Source: Cyclobacteriaceae bacterium (GTDB lineage Bacteria; Bacteroidota; Bacteroidia; Cytophagales; Cyclobacteriaceae). Taken from it: a DNA stretch of 64,000 bases. Of the stretch, positions 25,977 to 34,233 are shown one piece after another. A program made the position numbers and the translations under genes. The notes beneath the pieces are model-generated. The model saw nothing but the letters and a program-made list of their open reading frames with translations. It was not told where the DNA came from and did not search any database. The stretch lies in contig JAEUUJ010000018.1 of NCBI GenBank assembly GCA_016786495.1, forward strand, positions 124,001-188,000. Direction: 5' to 3'. Numbering within the stretch: the first letter of the stretch is position 1; each line of letters begins with the position of its first letter.

Positions 25977-25994
25977 TTGTTACAGGTAGCGACT

Positions 25995-27056
25995 ATGAAA
26001 AGAATTTTGGTTTTGCGGTTTTCAGCAATGGGTGATGTGGCACTGATGGTGCCGGTTATCCGTTCATTGGTGGCCGCATATCCGGACGTTGAAGTTACCA
26101 TTGTTACGCGACCGCGTTTCGCACCTTTTTTTGCCGGGATTGAACGGGTGGTAGTATTTGATGCTGACGTTGATCAAAAATTCAAAGGCTTTTTTGGAAT
26201 CCGGCAGCTGTTCCGGGCGCTGATCCTGAAGAAAAACTTTGATGTGGTAATCGATTTACACGATCACCTGCGTACCGTAATTCTGCGAAACCTTTTTAAA
26301 ATTTTCGGCAAGCGCGTAATTATTTTTGATAAAGGCCGCAAGGAGAAAAAAGCTTTTTCGCGGAAAGACAATAAAGTTACCAAGCCCCTTCCCCATACCG
26401 TTGAACGATATCGTCAGGCTTTTGAACATGCGGGCTTTCCCTTTAAGCTGCTGCCACCGCCTTATTTGTTGCCAACTGACGAATCAAAAAAATTGATTGA
26501 AGCGTGGTTTGTTAAAAAGGAACTGGTTAAAAACGAAAAGTGGATCGGTCTGGCACCTTTTGCGATGCACAAGTCGAAAATTTGGCCGGTAGCCAACTAC
26601 CCAAAAGTAATCGACTCGATTTTAAAGAAGATGCCGGCCAGGTTTTTCCTGTTTGGCGGAGGTGATGAGGAAATCCAGTACTTCGAAGATTTACAATCCC
26701 TGTTTCCGAATAACTGCATCATCGTAGCCGGTCGACTCAAACTGCCGCAGGAGCTAACGCTGATGCATCACCTGGACTTAATGGTGTGTGTTGATTCCTC
26801 CAATATGCACCTCGCGAACCTTTCGAACACACCGATCATGTCAATCTGGGGAGGTACTCATCCCGATGTTGGATTTGCACCGTTTGGCCATAACGACAAA
26901 GAGAGCATCCTTCAGATAAGCCGGGAAAAATTATCCTGCAGACCATGCTCGGTTTATGGGCGGGAAACCTGCCTGCGGGGCGATTTTGCCTGCCTGAACT
27001 GGCTCACCCCGGAAGTGGTAACCCAAAAGATTTTAACCCGGATCAGTAACCCTTGA
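25995..27056 (+). CDS. Glycosyltransferase family 9 (heptosyltransferase-like)
   Basis: 353 aa. The ATG at 25995 gives the standard N terminus 'MKRILVLRFSAMGDVALMVPVI' with the GT9 'SxxGD' signature. Second domain motifs are 'WIGLAPFAMHKSKIWPVANYPKVI', 'FFLFGGGDEEIQYFED' and 'DLMVCVDSSNMHLANLSNTPIMSIWGGTHPDVGFAPFG', which together form the sugar-nucleotide site. The C-terminal Cys-containing segment ('LSCRPCSVYGRETCLRGDFACLNWL') is common to the family. It would add a sugar to an LPS core-like acceptor at the inner leaflet. Confidence 0.93.
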   Translation: MKRILVLRFSAMGDVALMVPVIRSLVAAYPDVEVTIVTRPRFAPFFAGIERVVVFDADVDQKFKGFFGIRQLFRALILKKNFDVVIDLHDHLRTVILRNLFKIFGKRVIIFDKGRKEKKAFSRKDNKVTKPLPHTVERYRQAFEHAGFPFKLLPPPYLLPTDESKKLIEAWFVKKELVKNEKWIGLAPFAMHKSKIWPVANYPKVIDSILKKMPARFFLFGGGDEEIQYFEDLQSLFPNNCIIVAGRLKLPQELTLMHHLDLMVCVDSSNMHLANLSNTPIMSIWGGTHPDVGFAPFGHNDKESILQISREKLSCRPCSVYGRETCLRGDFACLNWLTPEVVTQKILTRISNP

Positions 27057-27110
27057 CCTGCGTTTCCGGTATACCACACAAACCGCATGCAGTCTTAAAC
27101 CGCCTCTTCC

Positions 27111-29474
27111 ATGCTAAGAAATTTCTTTGTCATCACGATCCGCAGTTTTTTCCGCCAAAAGTTTTATTCGTTCATTAACGTTTTGGGACTTACCTCCGGA
27201 CTCGCCTGTACGTTGTTCATCTTTTTGTGGATCAATGATGAGGTAAGCAAAGACAAATTTCATCAGGACATCGATAACATCTATCAGGTGTTCACCAACA
27301 TCAAATGGGATGGTGAGATGATCACCTGGGAAAGTACGCCCGGTCCGCTGGCCGATGAGATAAAGTCGAATATCGCAGAGGTTGCGGCAGTAGCTCGGTA
27401 TTCCAACGATGGAAAACAGTTGTTCACTCAGGGCGAACAAAATTTTCTGGAGCATGGCTATTTTGCCGATCCTGACTTTTTTAAAGTATTCAGCTTTCCG
27501 ATTGTTCGTGGAAATTCCGTTGACCCACTCTCACAAAAAGGTGAGGTAGTGATTACCGAACGACTGGCTAAGAAGCTTTTTGGCGATCAGGATCCGATCG
27601 GGAAAACCGTTCGCGTTCAAAACCGATACGATCAAAAGGTGTCGGCTGTGCTGGCCGACATCCCCGATGAATCATCAATCAAGTTCGATTTTATCATGCC
27701 GTTCGATATTCATAAGGAGTATCGTCAGCCGAGTTGGGATAATGCCGACTACAACCTGTATGTGAAACTCAATGATCCCGCACAGGCATCGTTGGCAAGT
27801 GATAACATCAATGCGATGGTTGATAAAATCACGCTGCAGCAAGACCCCAAGGCGAAAAGCGATGAGATCAATTTCTACTTACAACCTTTCGCCGAGCACT
27901 ACCTGAACTCAACATTTGAAAACGGCTTGCCCGCAGGAGGACGAATCAAGTACGTTCAAATCTTTTCGGTGGTGGCGATTTTCATTCTGGTTATAGCCTG
28001 TATCAACTTCATGAACATGGCCACGGCAAAAGCTGTGAATCGCGCCAAGGAAGTAGGCGTGCGCAAAGTAATCGGCGCCCAGCGCAAGTCGTTGATCCTT
28101 CAGTTTATTGGGGAATCGCTGGCGATCAGTCTGGTTGCGATGCTTCTGGCCATCGCCATGGTGTACTTGCTGCTACCCCTGTTTAATGTACTGGTAGCGA
28201 AACAGATTGTATTGAATTTGGCGGATCCGAAATTGCTTGTCATGCTGTTGTCAGTCGTGCTGGTAACCGGTATGCTGGCCGGCAGTTATCCTGCGTTTTT
28301 CCTTTCGGCTTTCCAGCCTTCGCAGGTTTTGAAGGGAAACACGAACAAGAGTTTAAGCGGATCAACCTTGCGAAAAGCACTGGTGGTATTCCAGTTTTCA
28401 CTCACCGTGATTTTAGTAGCGTGCTCGCTGGTGATTTATAACCAAATCGAATTTATCCGAACAACCAACATCGGCTATAACCGGGAATCCGTGATTTCAT
28501 TCAATGCGCGCGGAGGTTTATCGCGCCAGTTTGAAAGTTTCCGGCAGGAGGCGCTGCAGATTCCCGCCATCAAAACCGTTTCCCGGTCCAATTCATCGCT
28601 GGTTGAAATCGGCAATCAGAATAGTTCGGTCCGGTGGACCGGAAAGCCCGAAGACAGCGATATATTTTTCAGAACCGTGGTTGTGGACTATGATTTTGTA
28701 GAAACCATGGGCCTCACCCTTTTGGAAGGAAGATTTTTTAAGAAGGAGTTTAACGACACCAATAACTTCATTGTCACGAAGCATGCGGTTGAAGTTATGG
28801 GCCTTGACAACCCGATCGGTCAGGAGATTGTGCAATGGGGAACGTCCGGAAAGATTGTGGGAGTAGTGGATGATTTCCACGGTCGGTCGCTACATGAAAA
28901 AATTGATCCGATTGTACTGATGTGCAAACCGGAGTGGACAGGAATTGTTTTCGTGAAGATTGATGGTGCAAAGGCACAAGACGCGCTTGCGCATCTTGAA
29001 AGCCTGAACAAAAAGTATAATCCGAAATATGATTTTGCATACTCGTTTGTTGACGAAGATTTTGAAAGGTTGTATAGCACCGAAAAAGTTACCGGTTCGC
29101 TGGCCTTGAGCTTCACCATTATGGCAATCATTATCTCAGGTTTAGGGTTGCTTGGACTGGCAGCCTATACGGCTGAACGTAAACGAAAGGAAATCAGCAT
29201 TCGTAAAACCATGGGTGCATCGGTGCGCGGAATCGTTACGATGATGTCGGCCGACTTTGTAAAACTGAGCTTGTTAGCTGCACTGATCGGTTGCCCGACC
29301 GCCTGGTACTTCATGACAAAATTTCTGGAAGGATATGCGTATCACACCGAACTTGGCTGGGGATTGTTTGCCTTAACTGCGGGGGGTGTGCTATTGATTT
29401 CTTTGTTGACTGTCATGTTTCAGGTCGCGAAAGCAGCTATTGCCAATCCGATCGATGCACTGCGAAATGAATAA
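27111..29474 (+). CDS. FtsX/MacB-type ABC transporter permease
   Basis: 787-aa membrane protein with the two-module architecture common in Bacteroidota: N-terminal membrane helix ('INVLGLTSGLACTLFIFLWI') plus MacB periplasmic core domain, an FtsX three-helix block around residues 285-420 ('IFSVVAIFILVIACINFMNMATAKAVNRAKEVGVRKVIGA'), a second periplasmic domain, and a final FtsX block ('LLGLAAYTAERKRKEISIRKTMGAS'). The signature 'R.KE(V/I)(G/S)(V/I)RK..GA' occurs twice. No ATPase gene is in the window, so its partner is elsewhere. Probable role in moving substrates or signals across the envelope. Confidence 0.92.
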   Translation: MLRNFFVITIRSFFRQKFYSFINVLGLTSGLACTLFIFLWINDEVSKDKFHQDIDNIYQVFTNIKWDGEMITWESTPGPLADEIKSNIAEVAAVARYSNDGKQLFTQGEQNFLEHGYFADPDFFKVFSFPIVRGNSVDPLSQKGEVVITERLAKKLFGDQDPIGKTVRVQNRYDQKVSAVLADIPDESSIKFDFIMPFDIHKEYRQPSWDNADYNLYVKLNDPAQASLASDNINAMVDKITLQQDPKAKSDEINFYLQPFAEHYLNSTFENGLPAGGRIKYVQIFSVVAIFILVIACINFMNMATAKAVNRAKEVGVRKVIGAQRKSLILQFIGESLAISLVAMLLAIAMVYLLLPLFNVLVAKQIVLNLADPKLLVMLLSVVLVTGMLAGSYPAFFLSAFQPSQVLKGNTNKSLSGSTLRKALVVFQFSLTVILVACSLVIYNQIEFIRTTNIGYNRESVISFNARGGLSRQFESFRQEALQIPAIKTVSRSNSSLVEIGNQNSSVRWTGKPEDSDIFFRTVVVDYDFVETMGLTLLEGRFFKKEFNDTNNFIVTKHAVEVMGLDNPIGQEIVQWGTSGKIVGVVDDFHGRSLHEKIDPIVLMCKPEWTGIVFVKIDGAKAQDALAHLESLNKKYNPKYDFAYSFVDEDFERLYSTEKVTGSLALSFTIMAIIISGLGLLGLAAYTAERKRKEISIRKTMGASVRGIVTMMSADFVKLSLLAALIGCPTAWYFMTKFLEGYAYHTELGWGLFALTAGGVLLISLLTVMFQVAKAAIANPIDALRNE

Positions 29475-29478
29475 AAAA

Positions 29479-29505
29479 GGGACGCATTTTTTGCGTCCCG
29501 TTTAA
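29479..29505. terminator. Bidirectional terminator between the FtsX permease and rocD
   Basis: GGGACGCA (29479-29486) pairs with TGCGTCCC (29492-29499) across a TTTTT loop. Six A precede it, giving a U tract for minus-strand transcripts. It lies between convergent genes. Confidence 0.85.
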
Positions 29506-29522
29506 ACTATCGCGGTTGATTG

Positions 29523-30761
29523 TTACGAGTCCATTTTCAAAACACACTTCTCGATAATATCACAGCATTCGTGAATCTGTTCTTCGGTAATCACTAAAGG
29601 CGGGGCGAGGCGAATGATGTTTCCATGGGTCGGTTTTGCCAGCAAGCCGTTCTTTGCAAATTCAACACATAAGTTCCAGGCAGTCTCGCTGTCAGGCGAA
29701 TCGTTAATGACGATCGCGTTGAGAAGCCCTTTTCCGCGCACCAGCGTAATCAATTTTGTTTTCTTCATCAACGCTTTCATCCGGTCGCGGAATACCTGCC
29801 CGAGCCGTTCTGCGTTCTGCGCAAGCTTTTCATCGGCTACAACCTGTAATGCTTCGATACAAATTGCCGCGGCAAGCGGATTTCCGCCAAAGGTTGAACC
29901 ATGTTCACCCGGTTTTATTACCAGCATGATCGGGTCATCTGCCAGCACCAGCGAAACAGGCATCACGCCTCCGGAAAGAGCTTTACCTAAAATCAAGATG
30001 TCCGCACGAACGCCTTCATGATCCGATGCGAGCATCTTTCCCGTACGGGCAATGCCGGTTTGAATTTCATCCATCATCAGCAACACGTTATGCTTGCGGC
30101 AAAGCTGCTCGGCAGTTTTAAGATATCCGTCTTTCGGAACGTATACCCCAGCTTCACCCTGAATGGGTTCAAGCCACAATGCGCAAACATTTGGGTTCGC
30201 TAATGCCTTTTCAAGGGCAGCATCATTATCGTACTCAATAATTTCGAAGCCCGGCATGAACGGCCCGAAGCCTTTTCGTGACGAGGCATCGGTGGAGGCA
30301 GAGATAATGGTTGTTGTGCGACCGTGAAAGTTTTTGGTTGCCGCAACAATCACCGCCTGGTTGTCGGGAATATTCTTTTTCGTGTAGCCCCACTTGCGGG
30401 CAAGCTTAATGGCTGTTTCGTTTGCTTCGGCACCGCTGTTCATAAACAGTGCTTTTTGATATCCGAAGAGCTCGCACACAAACTTTTCAGCAACCCCCAG
30501 CTTGTCGTTATAGAAAGCGCGGGAAGTAAGCGTTAGCTCCTTCGCCTGTTCGATCAGCTTGTTAATGATGCGCGGATGGCAATGACCCTGGTTTACCGCA
30601 CTGTAGGCCGAAAGGAAATCGAAGTATCGTTTCCCTTCCACATCCCACATAAAAACGCCCTCACCCTTGTGCAAAACCACCGGTAGGGGATGGTAGTTGT
30701 GTGCACCGTACTTTTCTTCGAGATCAATTGCCGCCTGGCTGGATAAAATAGTGTCAATCAT
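29523..30761 (-). CDS. rocD: Ornithine--oxo-acid aminotransferase
   Basis: 412-aa class III PLP aminotransferase converting ornithine and 2-oxoglutarate to glutamate semialdehyde and glutamate. Signatures: '[29 protein letters not shown]' cut here as the typical N-terminal part, '[23 protein letters not shown]', '[17 protein letters not shown]' and the PLP Lys in '[16 protein letters not shown]'. The ATG at 30761 is preferred over an upstream start, because the extension is not homologous-looking; a TACCTTTA-like -7 (minus strand) lies about 20 nt upstream. It ties with glutamate dehydrogenase and icd in amino acid catabolism. Confidence 0.95.
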   Translation of the reverse strand: MIDTILSSQAAIDLEEKYGAHNYHPLPVVLHKGEGVFMWDVEGKRYFDFLSAYSAVNQGHCHPRIINKLIEQAKELTLTSRAFYNDKLGVAEKFVCELFGYQKALFMNSGAEANETAIKLARKWGYTKKNIPDNQAVIVAATKNFHGRTTTIISASTDASSRKGFGPFMPGFEIIEYDNDAALEKALANPNVCALWLEPIQGEAGVYVPKDGYLKTAEQLCRKHNVLLMMDEIQTGIARTGKMLASDHEGVRADILILGKALSGGVMPVSLVLADDPIMLVIKPGEHGSTFGGNPLAAAICIEALQVVADEKLAQNAERLGQVFRDRMKALMKKTKLITLVRGKGLLNAIVINDSPDSETAWNLCVEFAKNGLLAKPTHGNIIRLAPPLVITEEQIHECCDIIEKCVLKMDS

Positions 30762-30879
30762 ATGCTTAGGATACTCCCCTAAAAGTACCGAATCCGCTTT
30801 TGAGAGGCAATTAATTAGGCGTTGACACAAATTGTCGTGACGGATGGCGTTCTTGTTACAGTTACGCTATTATTTCAAC

Positions 30880-30887
30880 TACCTTTA
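30880..30887 (+). promoter_or_regulatory. -7 element (TACCTTTA) directly before the coiled-coil nuclease-like gene
   Basis: TACCTTTA differs from TAnnTTTG in one base; the ATG at 30893 follows after 5 nt, so the transcript would begin at or next to the start codon. Confidence 0.45.
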
Positions 30888-30892
30888 CAGCC

Positions 30893-32224
30893 ATGGAAAC
30901 TGGGTTTGATAGCATTAAGCGACTGGTTAATGAACTGAAAACGCTATCCTTTTGGGACCGTATTTTTAAGTGGGGATCCGTTCGGGCAACGCTGGTGGAT
31001 GCCAGTGCCGACCTTCAGCGGATGATCGGCGGATATGAAAGTCAGTCACAACTCCGGCATGAGCTTGAACTTGAGAAAAACCGCAATAAATCTGTTCAGG
31101 AGTCGCTCGAAGAATTGAAATTTCTTCGCACCGAGAAGGAGTCTTTAATGAAAGACAAGGCCTCGTTGGAAAGCAAGAACGAAATCTACCTCAAACGCGG
31201 AACCGAACTCTCCAACGAAGTAAGCGCATTGCGTCAGAAGGTTGAGTCGTATGAGAACGAGTTGAAAGGCTTGCGAAATGAAAACACCTATTTGAAGAGT
31301 TCCGATGAGCAGCGCCTGAAAGAATACGAGAGTCGCATGAGCAACCTCACGGAAACAATCAAGCGGTTTGATCGCGACCGGATTCAGGAGAAAGAGGAAC
31401 GCCATGCACGCGAGATTGAACGTCTACGCCAGATGAAGCAAACGTGGGTTACGCACGAGGATAATGTAAGGAGCCGCATTAAACTGATTTGCCAGAAGCA
31501 TGGAGTAGAATACAGCGACAAAGTGCCTTTTAAAGGAAAGCCTGATAACACCCTTCGCATAAACGATGAGTACATCATTTTTGATGCGAAGAGTCCTGCA
31601 AACGATGACCTGACAAACTTCCCGTTGTATTTGAAAGCACAGTCGGAGCAGGCGAGCAAATATGTGAAGGAAGAGGGCGTTCGCAGGGAGATCTTCTTGG
31701 TCGTGCCGGCCAACACGCTCGAAGTGCTCCAGCAATTTGAATTCAGGCTGAGTGATTACACGGTATACATTATTTCAATCGATTCGCTGGAGCCGATGAT
31801 TCTTGCACTGCGTAAGGTGGAGGATTATGAATTTGCTGAGAAGCTAAGCCCGGAAGAACGCGAAAATATTTGCCGCGTGATTGGCAAGTTTGTGCACCTG
31901 TCCAAGCGCAGGATTCAGATTGATGGATTTTTTGCGAAGCAGTTTTTTGAATTATTGTACCGAAGCGATGCCGACCTTCCGAAAGATATCTTGGAGAAAG
32001 CAGTTGAATTTGAGCGGAGTGAAAAGCTTAACCCCCCAACCGACAAGCGGGCCAAGCTTATCAGCAACCGCGAACTGGAACAGGAAGTGAGTAAGATTAA
32101 GAACGATGCTATGCAAAAAGGTATTTACACCGAAGAAGCACATCTTTCGAAAGGACTCAATCGGCTTCCGTTGTACACCGAAGATTCCACCCCCGACAGC
32201 CAGGATCAGAAAGAGTTGTTCTAA
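30893..32224 (+). CDS. Coiled-coil protein with PD-(D/E)XK-like nuclease domain (RmuC-like)
   Basis: 443 aa. Residues about 45-180 are an almost unbroken coiled coil rich in Leu, Glu, Lys and Arg ('ELELEKNRNKSVQESLEEL'). A globular part follows, with 'LRINDEYIIFDAKSPANDD' (about residue 225), which looks like the D-x(n)-[D/E]-x-K core of PD-(D/E)XK nucleases, 'YIIFDAK' supplying D-A-K; then 'REIFLVVPANTLEVL' and 'YTVYIISIDSLEPMILAL'. RmuC-family DNA-recombination proteins also combine a long coiled coil with this fold. No membrane helix is seen, unlike classic RmuC. Function inferred only; likely DNA maintenance. Confidence 0.7.
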   Translation: METGFDSIKRLVNELKTLSFWDRIFKWGSVRATLVDASADLQRMIGGYESQSQLRHELELEKNRNKSVQESLEELKFLRTEKESLMKDKASLESKNEIYLKRGTELSNEVSALRQKVESYENELKGLRNENTYLKSSDEQRLKEYESRMSNLTETIKRFDRDRIQEKEERHAREIERLRQMKQTWVTHEDNVRSRIKLICQKHGVEYSDKVPFKGKPDNTLRINDEYIIFDAKSPANDDLTNFPLYLKAQSEQASKYVKEEGVRREIFLVVPANTLEVLQQFEFRLSDYTVYIISIDSLEPMILALRKVEDYEFAEKLSPEERENICRVIGKFVHLSKRRIQIDGFFAKQFFELLYRSDADLPKDILEKAVEFERSEKLNPPTDKRAKLISNRELEQEVSKIKNDAMQKGIYTEEAHLSKGLNRLPLYTEDSTPDSQDQKELF

Positions 32225-32250
32225 TAAAGATTAGAGCGTAGTTGCTGCTT

Positions 32251-32314
32251 TGTCAGGCTGAACGAATCTGGTGTCAGGCTGAGCCTGCCTACCGGCAGGC
32301 GTAGTCGAAGCCTG
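32251..32314. repeat. Short dispersed palindromic element
   Basis: TGTCAGGCTGA occurs twice at 32251-32261 and 32272-32282 (period 21). GCCTGCC (32283-32289) pairs with GGCAGGC (32294-32300), and CAGGCT (32275-32280) with AGCCTG (32309-32314), giving nested stems. A closely related 15-mer (one mismatch) is at 63563-63577. Confidence 0.6.
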
Positions 32315-32337
32315 ATTACACTCCCGTTTTTTTAAAT

Positions 32338-32345
32338 TAGCTTTG
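32338..32345 (+). promoter_or_regulatory. -7 element (TAGCTTTG) directly before the SnoaL-like gene
   Basis: Exact TAnnTTTG match; ATG at 32350 follows after 4 nt, so a leaderless transcript is expected. Confidence 0.55.
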
Positions 32346-32349
32346 TGCC

Positions 32350-32820
32350 ATGAATCCCACGGCACTGATCACCGAATTCTACGCTGCATTCGCCCGGCAC
32401 GACTCGGCGGGAATGGCAGCTTGCTACCATGAAGATGTTGAGTTTCACGACCCTGTTTTCGGAACGCTAAAAGGAATTCAGGCGAAAGCCATGTGGCAGA
32501 TGCTGCTCGAGCGTTCGAAGGGCAGCTTGAAGATTGTTTTCTCGGATGTAAAAGCATCCGGATCAACCGGCAGCGCACACTGGGAAGCCTTCTACCCGTT
32601 TAGTAAAACAGGCCGTAACGTTCATAATGTGATTGACGCCACGTTCGAGTTTAAAGACGGCAAGATCATCCGGCATCACGATCATTTCGATCTGTACCGC
32701 TGGTCAAGGCAGGCATTTGGTTTGTCAGGAACTTTACTCGGCTTTACGCCATTCTTCAAAAATAAAGTGCGCAAAATTGCGCAAGACTCATTGAAAACGT
32801 ACTTGCTCAAGTACACGTAA
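32350..32820 (+). CDS. SnoaL-like / nuclear transport factor 2 family protein
   Basis: 156 aa with the NTF2-like cone fold in the first ~120 residues: 'LITEFYAAFARHDSAGMAACYHEDVEFHDPVFGTLKG', 'HWEAFYPFSKTGRNVHNVIDATFEFKDGKIIRHHDHFDLYRW'. These proteins include isomerases, hydrolases and dehydratases, and the exact reaction cannot be told. The basic C-terminal tail ('FKNKVRKIAQDSLKTYL') may associate with the next gene or nothing in particular. The rsmB-like gene begins 8 nt after this stop. Confidence 0.87.
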   Translation: MNPTALITEFYAAFARHDSAGMAACYHEDVEFHDPVFGTLKGIQAKAMWQMLLERSKGSLKIVFSDVKASGSTGSAHWEAFYPFSKTGRNVHNVIDATFEFKDGKIIRHHDHFDLYRWSRQAFGLSGTLLGFTPFFKNKVRKIAQDSLKTYLLKYT

Positions 32821-32828
32821 GCATTGTA

Positions 32829-34019
32829 ATGCGAATCCACCGGTCTACTTCCGAAGCCATTATTGAATCTTTAAAGCAGATTTTCCAGGAGAAAAAATAT
32901 GCCGATAAGGTTATTGAAAAAACCCTGAAGCAAAATCCAAAATGGGGATCACGCGACCGGAAATTTATTGCCGAAACCACGTATGACATTGTTCGCTGGT
33001 ACCGGTTCTTCCGAAGCGTGGCGAATGCCAAGGGTGACGACTTCTGGACGCTGCTTGCGGTTTGGTGTGCTGCAAACGATGTTCAGTTGCCCAACTGGAA
33101 AGAATTTGAGGAAATCAATTATGAAGAGTTGCAGCGGAAGGTGAACGAAAACCATCCGGTCCGGAAAATTCATGAATCAATTCCCGATTGGCTCGATGAA
33201 CTGGGTGAGCAGGAACTCGGCAGCCGATGGGACAAAGAACTCGCTGCACTGAATGTGGAGGCGCGTGTAGTATTGCGCGTGAATACGTTAAAAACCACGT
33301 TGCCGGAATTGCAGCAACAGTTGCGGGAGCGCGAAGTTTTCACGCACACTGAAAAAGATTATCCGGATGCACTCGTGCTTGAGCAGCGCCAAAATGTTTT
33401 TCAACTGCCTGAATTCAAAGAAGGCTTGTTTGAAGTACAGGACGCCGGTTCACAATTCATCGGTCATTTTACAGGGGTTAAGCCGGGCATGCGCATCATT
33501 GATGCCTGCGCAGGCGGAGGCGGAAAGACCTTGCATCTCGCAGCCCTGATCCAAAACAAGGGGAAAATCATTTCCATGGATACTGAGCAGTGGAAGCTGG
33601 ATGAGTTAAAGAAGCGGGCCCGGAGGGGTGGGGTGTCAACCGTGGAAACACGGCACATCGATTCATCGAAAGTGATCAAGCGTCTTGAAAAATCTGCCGA
33701 CCTCGTATTGCTGGATGTACCGTGTTCTGGCACCGGTGTGCTCCGCAGAAATCCGGATGCAAAATGGAAGCTTTCACCCGAGTTTGTTGACAGTGTTAAA
33801 ACTGCCCAACACGATATTCTCGCTTCATACAGCGACATGGTGAAACCGGGTGGAACACTCGTCTACGCTACGTGCAGTATTCTACACTCTGAAAATGAAG
33901 ACCAGATAAAAAAATTCCTCGAGTCGGATTCAGATTTTGAACTGAACGAGGAGAAGCGCATCTGGCCGAGCGAGGGCTTTGATGGATTTTACATGGCACG
34001 ATTAACGCGCAGGAAGTAG
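32829..34019 (+). CDS. RsmB/NOP-family RNA (cytosine-C5) methyltransferase
   Basis: 396 aa. N-terminal NusB-like helical part, then the SAM domain: 'MRIIDACAGGGGKTLHLAAL' (motif I), 'ISMDTEQWKLDELKKRARRGG', 'DLVLLDVPCSGTGVLRRNPD' (motif IV with Pro-Cys) and 'LVYATCSILHSENEDQI' (motif VI with the catalytic Thr-Cys). Both cysteines of the RNA m5C methyltransferase mechanism are present. RsmB modifies 16S rRNA C967 in E. coli; substrate here is inferred by family only. A 70-aa gene follows 1 nt after the stop. Confidence 0.93.
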   Translation: MRIHRSTSEAIIESLKQIFQEKKYADKVIEKTLKQNPKWGSRDRKFIAETTYDIVRWYRFFRSVANAKGDDFWTLLAVWCAANDVQLPNWKEFEEINYEELQRKVNENHPVRKIHESIPDWLDELGEQELGSRWDKELAALNVEARVVLRVNTLKTTLPELQQQLREREVFTHTEKDYPDALVLEQRQNVFQLPEFKEGLFEVQDAGSQFIGHFTGVKPGMRIIDACAGGGGKTLHLAALIQNKGKIISMDTEQWKLDELKKRARRGGVSTVETRHIDSSKVIKRLEKSADLVLLDVPCSGTGVLRRNPDAKWKLSPEFVDSVKTAQHDILASYSDMVKPGGTLVYATCSILHSENEDQIKKFLESDSDFELNEEKRIWPSEGFDGFYMARLTRRK

Positions 34020-34020
34020 C

Positions 34021-34233
34021 ATGGCGGGATTATCATTCGATGTTTTACGCGTTGGTAAAAAATACAAACTCACGAATTTCGGAGAAACCCGTGAGTTTGA
34101 AGTAGAGAGTATTCTTACCAATCACGACTTCAAGGTGAAAGACCTTTTTACGCTTGAACGGTATTTGCTGAAAGACCTGATCAAATATGGTAAGGGCAAC
34201 GACTTTGAGATACGCGAACTCGAACGGTTTTAA
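34021..34233 (+). CDS. Small conserved hypothetical protein (70 aa)
   Basis: 70-aa beta-rich protein, charged, without signal peptide ('GKKYKLTNFGETREFEVESIL', 'TLERYLLKDLIKYGKGNDFEI'). It begins 1 nt after the rsmB-like stop, so it is probably coupled. Its stop codon shares TTAA with the convergent acyltransferase gene. I do not recognise a named family. The compact shape, starting 'FDVLRVGKKYKL', recalls a small SH3-like barrel, which is speculation. Confidence 0.65.
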   Translation: MAGLSFDVLRVGKKYKLTNFGETREFEVESILTNHDFKVKDLFTLERYLLKDLIKYGKGNDFEIRELERF

